A DNA stretch of 39,605 bases from positions 1-39,605 of the forward strand of contig JAIPBL010000057.1 in NCBI GenBank assembly GCA_021739645.1, given 5' to 3'. The notes under the pieces were generated by a model. That model made no database searches and was not told the DNA's origin. It was given only the letters and a program-made list of their open reading frames with translations. Made by a program: the position numbers and the translations under genes. Origin of the DNA: Saprospiraceae bacterium (GTDB lineage: Bacteria > Bacteroidota > Bacteroidia > Chitinophagales > Saprospiraceae). Of this stretch, positions 38,721-39,605 are shown in pieces (position 1 is the first letter of the stretch; each line of letters starts with the position of its first letter).

Positions 38721-39605
38721 TTATTGCTTGTTTTCATTGCCCCCCATTAACCCAATTGCTTTCTCCACCTCCTTCACCGGCAGCTTGCAAACCTTGTTTT
38801 GACAGACGTAAATCATCGTCTCGCCAGCTTGTAGCTTATCTTTCAGCAGCTCCAGCGAGCCTTCGGTGCTGCCGCCCAGCAACAAGGCATTTGGTAAATA
38901 ATTGCGCAGCAAGGCATCTCTTTTCTTCGCAAAATCCTTCCCGATGATAGCCACCTCAAACGGTGGCCGAACGTACTGCAAATAGAGCCTGCCCCAGTTC
39001 GAGTAGTAGTCGGGACTGCCCGATTTGGCCATTGTGCTGGCCATTTTGTGCATCATCCCACGGGCAATTTCTCGGTATTTTTCATCGTAAAAATACTCCC
39101 CCAACACATACAAGTTGCTCGCCATCAGGGAGTTGGAGCCAGGAATTACATTGTCAGAGGTCTCCATTTTTCGGGCCACGAGCGGCGGGTCGAGGTCGGA
39201 GGTGTAGAAGAAGAAGCCCGTTTTTTCATCGTAAAAATGCTGGATGGCATAGTCCGTCAGTTCCCGAGCAGCATTCAGCCATTTCTCATCAAAAGTCACC
39301 TGGTACAGCGCCGTGAACGCCTCGGCGGTGAGGGCATAGTCGTCGAGGAAAGCGTTGATGACCGACTTGCCGTCCTTGTAATTGCGGCGCAAGCTGTGGT
39401 CGGACTGCATGATTTTTCCGAGGGTCAAATGGCCATTTTTCAGCGCCGCATCCAGCCACTTTTGGTTGCCGAATGCACGGTAGGCATCCACGTAGCCCTT
39501 CACCATCAGGCCGTTCCAAGCGGTGAGCGACTTGTCGTCGAGCGGCGGGCGCACCCGCTTGGAACGCACATCGAAGAGCTTGGCATTTGCCTTGGCAATC
39601 AGTGA
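38721..39605 (-). CDS. DUF255/YyaL-type thioredoxin-domain protein, C-terminal part
   Basis: 294 residues visible; the frame runs off the window at 39605, so the N-terminal thioredoxin-like DUF255 domain is not seen. The section starts SLIAKANAKLFDVRSKRVRPPLDDKSLTAWNGLM, the well-conserved entry of the alpha/alpha-barrel of this family (R-x-x-R-x-x-P-x-x-D-D-K-x-L-T-x-W-N-G-L). FLDDYALTAEAFTALYQVTFDEKWL and GFFFYTSDLDPPLVARKMETSDNVIPGSNSLMA follow, and the end has a C-x4-C pair (IYVCQNKVCKLPVKEVEKAI). The six-hairpin barrel resembles N-acylglucosamine 2-epimerases and glycosidases, but activity in the family is not established. Typical full length is ~650-700 residues, so more than half is missing here. 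Confidence 0.9.
   Translation of the reverse strand, partial: SLIAKANAKLFDVRSKRVRPPLDDKSLTAWNGLMVKGYVDAYRAFGNQKWLDAALKNGHLTLGKIMQSDHSLRRNYKDGKSVINAFLDDYALTAEAFTALYQVTFDEKWLNAARELTDYAIQHFYDEKTGFFFYTSDLDPPLVARKMETSDNVIPGSNSLMASNLYVLGEYFYDEKYREIARGMMHKMASTMAKSGSPDYYSNWGRLYLQYVRPPFEVAIIGKDFAKKRDALLRNYLPNALLLGGSTEGSLELLKDKLQAGETMIYVCQNKVCKLPVKEVEKAIGLMGGNENKQ

Noticed and set aside
1-39605. CRISPR arrays, tRNA or rRNA genes, transposases, phage genes
   Set aside because: No regularly spaced identical repeats of CRISPR length, no tRNA-like cloverleaf with T-loop, and no such proteins were found on reading both strands. The short stutter repeats have no unique spacers.

Overview
The window is chromosomal DNA from a member of the Bacteroidota, most likely a Saprospiraceae-like lineage. 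The evidence is a PorP/SprF-type outer-membrane protein paired with a TPR-PD40-OmpA lipoprotein-like partner (type IX secretion/gliding families), Bacteroidota-style promoters (TTTG about 20 nt before TAnnTTTG) ahead of rimP, the dihydrofolate-reductase-like gene and rpsA, a Bacteroidota-type small basic protein of 31 residues, and gene neighbourhoods such as hup-TPR-rng and rimP-nusA-infB. I see no rRNA, tRNA, CRISPR array, transposase or phage gene. Most of the region is ordinary housekeeping sequence with some accessory content.

Layout. 1-1.8 kb: an OmpA-like envelope protein and a DUF4112 membrane protein (minus). 2.1-4.2 kb: ribosomal protein S1, ending at a good terminator and convergent with htpG (4.3-6.2 kb). 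6.2-9.8 kb: an unknown small protein, a hairpin-rich gap, a MazG-like pyrophosphohydrolase, a degenerate TrpF-like protein, an alkyltransferase-like protein, a MurG-like glycosyltransferase and a possible 31-residue lipoprotein. 9.9-13.3 kb: a minus-strand HU, TPR, 31-residue basic protein and ribonuclease G series. 13.7-15.5 kb: yicC-gmk-apaG (plus). 15.6-21.5 kb: minus-strand OmpA/PD40/DUF1573 protein, PorP/SprF, a family 9 glycosyltransferase and a GH25 lysozyme lipoprotein. 21.9-24.3 kb: a GMC oxidoreductase with a Tat-type small subunit. 24.4-27.3 kb: tandem SRPBCC protein, ArsR-type regulator and RibD/DHFR-like protein (minus), diverging from DUF1304 and GNAT genes (plus). 27.4-29.0 kb: an orphan histidine kinase and a small NqrM-like Cys protein. 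29.1-33.9 kb: the rimP-nusA-infB translation/transcription operon (minus), with a promoter and a terminator-like leader hairpin. 33.9-35.2 kb: an eroded gap with an orphan terminator, a 5'-truncated AraC-type remnant and a small inverted-repeat element. 35.2-38 kb: a large exported coiled-coil protein of unknown function. 38-39.6 kb: a lipoprotein and the C-terminal part of a DUF255/YyaL-type protein running off the window.

The most unusual theme is the boundaries between genes. At least seven different short-period 'stutter' repeat types (units of about 7-10 nt, each with its own sequence) sit at gene ends. One runs in-frame through the glycosyltransferase gene, and another supplies the C-terminus of the ArsR-type regulator. 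Other leads are a leader of ribonuclease G in which a strong Shine-Dalgarno is folded into a hairpin in front of a 5-codon open frame overlapping the GTG start, a possible attenuator ahead of rimP-nusA-infB, a pair of identical operator-like palindromes on a promoter without an adjacent repressor gene, and the 944-residue coiled-coil protein. No RNA-level or database evidence was available; family names rest on motif recognition.
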